From the NCBI GenBank assembly GCA_013044365.1, contig JABEUP010000198.1, positions 1-7,823 on the forward strand: a stretch of DNA of 7,823 bases. The letters run 5' to 3'. This DNA is from Acidimicrobiaceae bacterium (GTDB taxonomy: Bacteria; Actinomycetota; Acidimicrobiia; Acidimicrobiales; Acidimicrobiaceae). A program made the translations under genes and the position numbers. The notes below the pieces were generated by a model. That model did no database searches and was not told the DNA's origin. It saw nothing but the letters and a program-made list of their open reading frames with translations. This document shows positions 5,661-7,823 of this stretch, in pieces; position 1 is the first letter of the stretch, and every line of letters starts with the position of its first letter.

Positions 5661-7651
5661 TGAGTCGTCAAATGCCCGAAAAGCCCCCCCGCGGAAATAT
5701 CAAAGGTAACAAGATCCTGCCCACCGGACCAGACCAAAGTTGGCGCTGGATTGTACTTGTATTAGTGACACTTCTGGCAGCGGCCTTCGTTTATGCGTCG
5801 GTATTTACTCCGCAGACAACAAAACAACTTAGTTACGATACATTTCTACAGGACGCACAATCAAAGCATGTGCTTTCAGCACAGATAAACAACGTCAACG
5901 GTAAGATTACCGGCAAATTGTCTGACGGAACAGCGTTTACCGTCAACGGTCCCCAGCCATTCATCACCTCAGACATTACTCAATTGAGGAACGAGGGCGT
6001 CAACACCTCCTTCGAGACCCCTTCTTCAAATCTCTTTATCGTGCTACTGGAATACTCAATCCCTTTACTGCTAATTTTCGGCTTTTTTGCCTACATGAAT
6101 CGCAAAGCCCAAGGACAAATGTCCGGAATAATGTCCATCGGAAAATCCAAACCCAAGGTCTACTCCACCGAGAGACCTAGGACCACCTTCGATGACGTCG
6201 CCGGCTACGGGTCAGTCAAGCTTGAGATTTCTGAAGTGGTCGATTTCCTCAAGAATGCCCAACGTTTCAGCGAAATTGGGGCAAGGGTACCAAAAGGAAT
6301 ACTCCTTGTGGGTCCGCCGGGTACTGGAAAGACATTGCTGGCTCGGGCTGTGGCAGGAGAAGCAGGAGTCCCATTCTTGAGTGTGACCGGTTCTGATTTT
6401 ATGGAAATGTTCGTGGGAGTTGGCGCCTCACGGGTGAGAGACCTGTTTCAGACCGCCCGTAAACAGGCTCCGGCCATCATATTCGTCGATGAAATCGACT
6501 CCATAGGAAGAAAGCGCGGTGCAGGACTCGGCGGAGGACATGATGAGAGAGAGCAAACGCTGAACCAGATGCTATCCGAGATGGACGGATTCGACACTTC
6601 CGAGGGAATCGTAATCATGGCGGCTACCAACCGGCCAGATATCCTTGATCCCGCGCTATTAAGGCCAGGCAGGTTTGATCGTCAGATCGTCGTACCCCTA
6701 CCTGACCTGGAGGAAAGGCTCCCAATCTTAAAGGTGCACTGCAAGGGCAAAAAGATTGCTAACGACGTCGACTTGAGCGTAGTAGCCCGTGGAACCCCTG
6801 GTATGAGCGGCGCCGACCTGGCCAATCTAGTTAATGAAGCAGCCCTGTACGCCGTGAGAAGATCGTCCCCAGAAATCCACATGGAAGACTTTGAAGCTGC
6901 GAGAGACCGGGTTCTCATGGGGCAGCGACGAGAATCGCTGGTACTTTCCGATGAGGAAAAGGAGCGTGTTGCGTATCACGAGGGCGGCCATGCAGTTCTG
7001 GCTTATGTGCTGCCAAACGCAGACCCAGTGCATAAGGTCACTATTCTCCCTACTGGCATGGCCCTGGGTGTCACTCAACAACTTCCTGTTGAAGAACGCC
7101 ATATCTACCCCAAAGAATATATAGACGATTCGCTGGTAGTGCGGATGGGCGGACGTGCCGCAGAAATGCTCATTTACGGCGACCTCTCCACAGGCGCCAA
7201 CAACGACTTGGTTGGAAATACTGAACTTGCCAGAAAAATGGTTAGAGAGTGGGGCATGAGCGACAGGATAGGTCCAAGGGCGTGGGGGTCACAAGGAATG
7301 GTATTTCTAGGCGAAGACCTCATGCATAGCCGTGATTATTCCGAAGATACTTCGAAAATCATTGATGAAGAAATGGACAGAATCCTAAGAGAGCAAGAAA
7401 ATAGGGCAATGCAGCTCCTTAAGGTTCATCAAAAAGGCCTTGAACTAGTGGCAAATGCCTTATTGGAAAAAGAAACTATCGATGGGAGCGAAGTCGCAGC
7501 TCTAATTGATGAGGGATTCGGGTCTCCTGTATACGGACCTAATTCCAAGAAAGCCAAAGTACTCAAGATGACCGCTGACAGTAAGGACAGCCCAGAGAGC
7601 GCGGACATCACCGATACTGAGGTTTTCGACAAAAATTCTCAGGAAATCTAA
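5660..7651 (+). CDS. ftsH: ATP-dependent zinc metalloprotease FtsH
   Basis: This 663-residue membrane-anchored AAA+ protease forms hexamers and degrades misfolded membrane proteins and selected regulators. In order there are: a basic cytoplasmic N-terminus; a transmembrane segment at about 29-49; a small extracytoplasmic domain (about 50-124); a second transmembrane segment (about 125-146); Walker A GPPGTGKT at 218-225; pore loop FVGVG from F251; Walker B IIFVDEID at 273-280; and the second region of homology ending in LRPGRFDR with R335, R338 and R341. The zinc site follows, HEGGH at 440-444 (catalytic E441), with the third ligand D516 in STGANND. The last 30 or so residues are an acidic, low-complexity tail, as often seen in Actinobacteria. 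All catalytic residues are present, length is normal and the gene is intact. The ATG at 5660 appears leaderless; a second ATG at codon 5 is an alternative. It is divergent from the CPBP protease gene. Confidence 0.97.
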   Translation: MSRQMPEKPPRGNIKGNKILPTGPDQSWRWIVLVLVTLLAAAFVYASVFTPQTTKQLSYDTFLQDAQSKHVLSAQINNVNGKITGKLSDGTAFTVNGPQPFITSDITQLRNEGVNTSFETPSSNLFIVLLEYSIPLLLIFGFFAYMNRKAQGQMSGIMSIGKSKPKVYSTERPRTTFDDVAGYGSVKLEISEVVDFLKNAQRFSEIGARVPKGILLVGPPGTGKTLLARAVAGEAGVPFLSVTGSDFMEMFVGVGASRVRDLFQTARKQAPAIIFVDEIDSIGRKRGAGLGGGHDEREQTLNQMLSEMDGFDTSEGIVIMAATNRPDILDPALLRPGRFDRQIVVPLPDLEERLPILKVHCKGKKIANDVDLSVVARGTPGMSGADLANLVNEAALYAVRRSSPEIHMEDFEAARDRVLMGQRRESLVLSDEEKERVAYHEGGHAVLAYVLPNADPVHKVTILPTGMALGVTQQLPVEERHIYPKEYIDDSLVVRMGGRAAEMLIYGDLSTGANNDLVGNTELARKMVREWGMSDRIGPRAWGSQGMVFLGEDLMHSRDYSEDTSKIIDEEMDRILREQENRAMQLLKVHQKGLELVANALLEKETIDGSEVAALIDEGFGSPVYGPNSKKAKVLKMTADSKDSPESADITDTEVFDKNSQEI

Positions 7652-7670
7652 ACCCGCCACGTAGCGGTTT
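7650..7670 (+). terminator. Weak hairpin at the end of ftsH, possible terminator
   Basis: Immediately at the ftsH stop, CCGC (7654-7657) pairs with GCGG (7664-7667) around a CACGTA loop. Three A-T pairs extend the stem if C7653 is bulged. No run of T follows, so it is not a standard Rho-independent terminator. Actinobacterial terminators often lack the T run, which keeps the call open. Confidence 0.25.
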
Positions 7671-7717
7671 GCCTTACAAACTCCGGCGTCAATCTATTAA
7701 TTGTCACTACCGTAGCT

Positions 7718-7731
7718 CATAATATGAACTA
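7718..7731 (+). promoter_or_regulatory. Putative promoter (-10 element) with leaderless start for the gene at 7731
   Basis: CATAAT at 7718-7723 matches five of six bases of TATAAT. Seven bases separate it from the ATG at 7731, the same spacing as at ftsH, so a leaderless transcript is expected. No ribosome binding site precedes the ATG. A TTGTCA at 7701-7706 resembles a -35 element but lies only 11 bases from the -10, too close for standard spacing. Confidence 0.42.
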
Positions 7732-7823
7732 TGAGCGGACAGATGAAACTAATTGAAATTGAAGACAGAAAACCCAACTGGGTGCTTGACCGTAGGACAA
7801 GAGAAGTTGGTTTAAAAGGTGTC
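7731..7823 (+). CDS. Small conserved-looking hypothetical protein, 5' end only
   Basis: An open frame of 31 codons runs from ATG at 7731 to the window edge without a stop. The peptide begins MSGQMKLIEIEDRKPNWVL and continues with a charged DRRTREVGLKG segment that looks like the start of an amphipathic helix. It faintly recalls short actinobacterial hypothetical proteins with a 'LDxRTRxxGxxG' pattern, but I cannot name a family or function. Support comes from the -10 element placed seven bases upstream and from the unbroken frame. It follows ftsH by 79 bases, where many Actinobacteria carry folate-pathway genes; this start does not look like FolE. It is incomplete, so length and product remain unknown. 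Confidence 0.55.
   Translation, partial: MSGQMKLIEIEDRKPNWVLDRRTREVGLKGV

Noticed and set aside
7724..7756. Alternative short frame starting at ATG 7724
   Set aside because: It reaches a stop after ten codons and sits within the predicted spacer between the -10 element and the better ATG at 7731.

Overview
The window looks like a chromosomal, housekeeping segment of an actinobacterium of moderate GC (about half, judged by eye). The class Acidimicrobiia is my best guess. The basis is the gene order phosphomannomutase / Trm112-like protein / SIS-domain phosphosugar isomerase, which is typical of Actinobacteria, the style of the protein sequences, and what look like leaderless starts. Taxonomy is inference. 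I see no rRNA, tRNA, CRISPR, insertion sequence, phage gene or long repeat.

Layout. Positions 1-5628 hold a minus-strand gene block, listed here in transcription order: a possible 30-residue small ORF (5628-5536); a CPBP-family membrane protease (5563-4775); an 823-residue multi-pass membrane protein resembling the PTPS-related/GT-C group (4732-2261); phosphomannomutase/phosphoglucomutase manB (2196-835); a Trm112-like 70-residue protein (833-621); and a phosphoglucose/phosphomannose isomerase-like SIS gene (from 570, running off the left edge) with two in-frame stops. Gaps are 42, 64, 1 and 50 bases with no obvious terminator, so co-transcription is plausible. Positions 5660-7651 hold ftsH on the plus strand. 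After a 79-base gap, a second plus-strand gene starts at 7731 and runs off the right edge.

How the genes fit together. manB and the SIS isomerase belong to sugar-phosphate interconversion leading to mannose-1-phosphate and so GDP-mannose. The large membrane protein between manB and the protease has the topology and first-loop acidic/His residues of a polyprenyl-phosphate-sugar-dependent transferase, so the block may supply and use mannose at the cell surface (inference). ftsH and the CPBP protease are divergent membrane proteases that face one compact intergenic region.

Main points of interest: (1) the SIS gene has TAG and TGA four codons apart, with clearly homologous sequence continuing in the same frame; (2) the ftsH/protease intergenic region has a near-symmetric TAACATA that could act as a -10 element in both directions; (3) both plus-strand genes appear leaderless, with the same 7-base spacing from -10 to ATG; (4) a small ORF with a very good ribosome binding site ends in a GTGA overlap with an alternative start of the protease gene. 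I did not find a convincing new multi-gene system. The window is mostly ordinary core genome.
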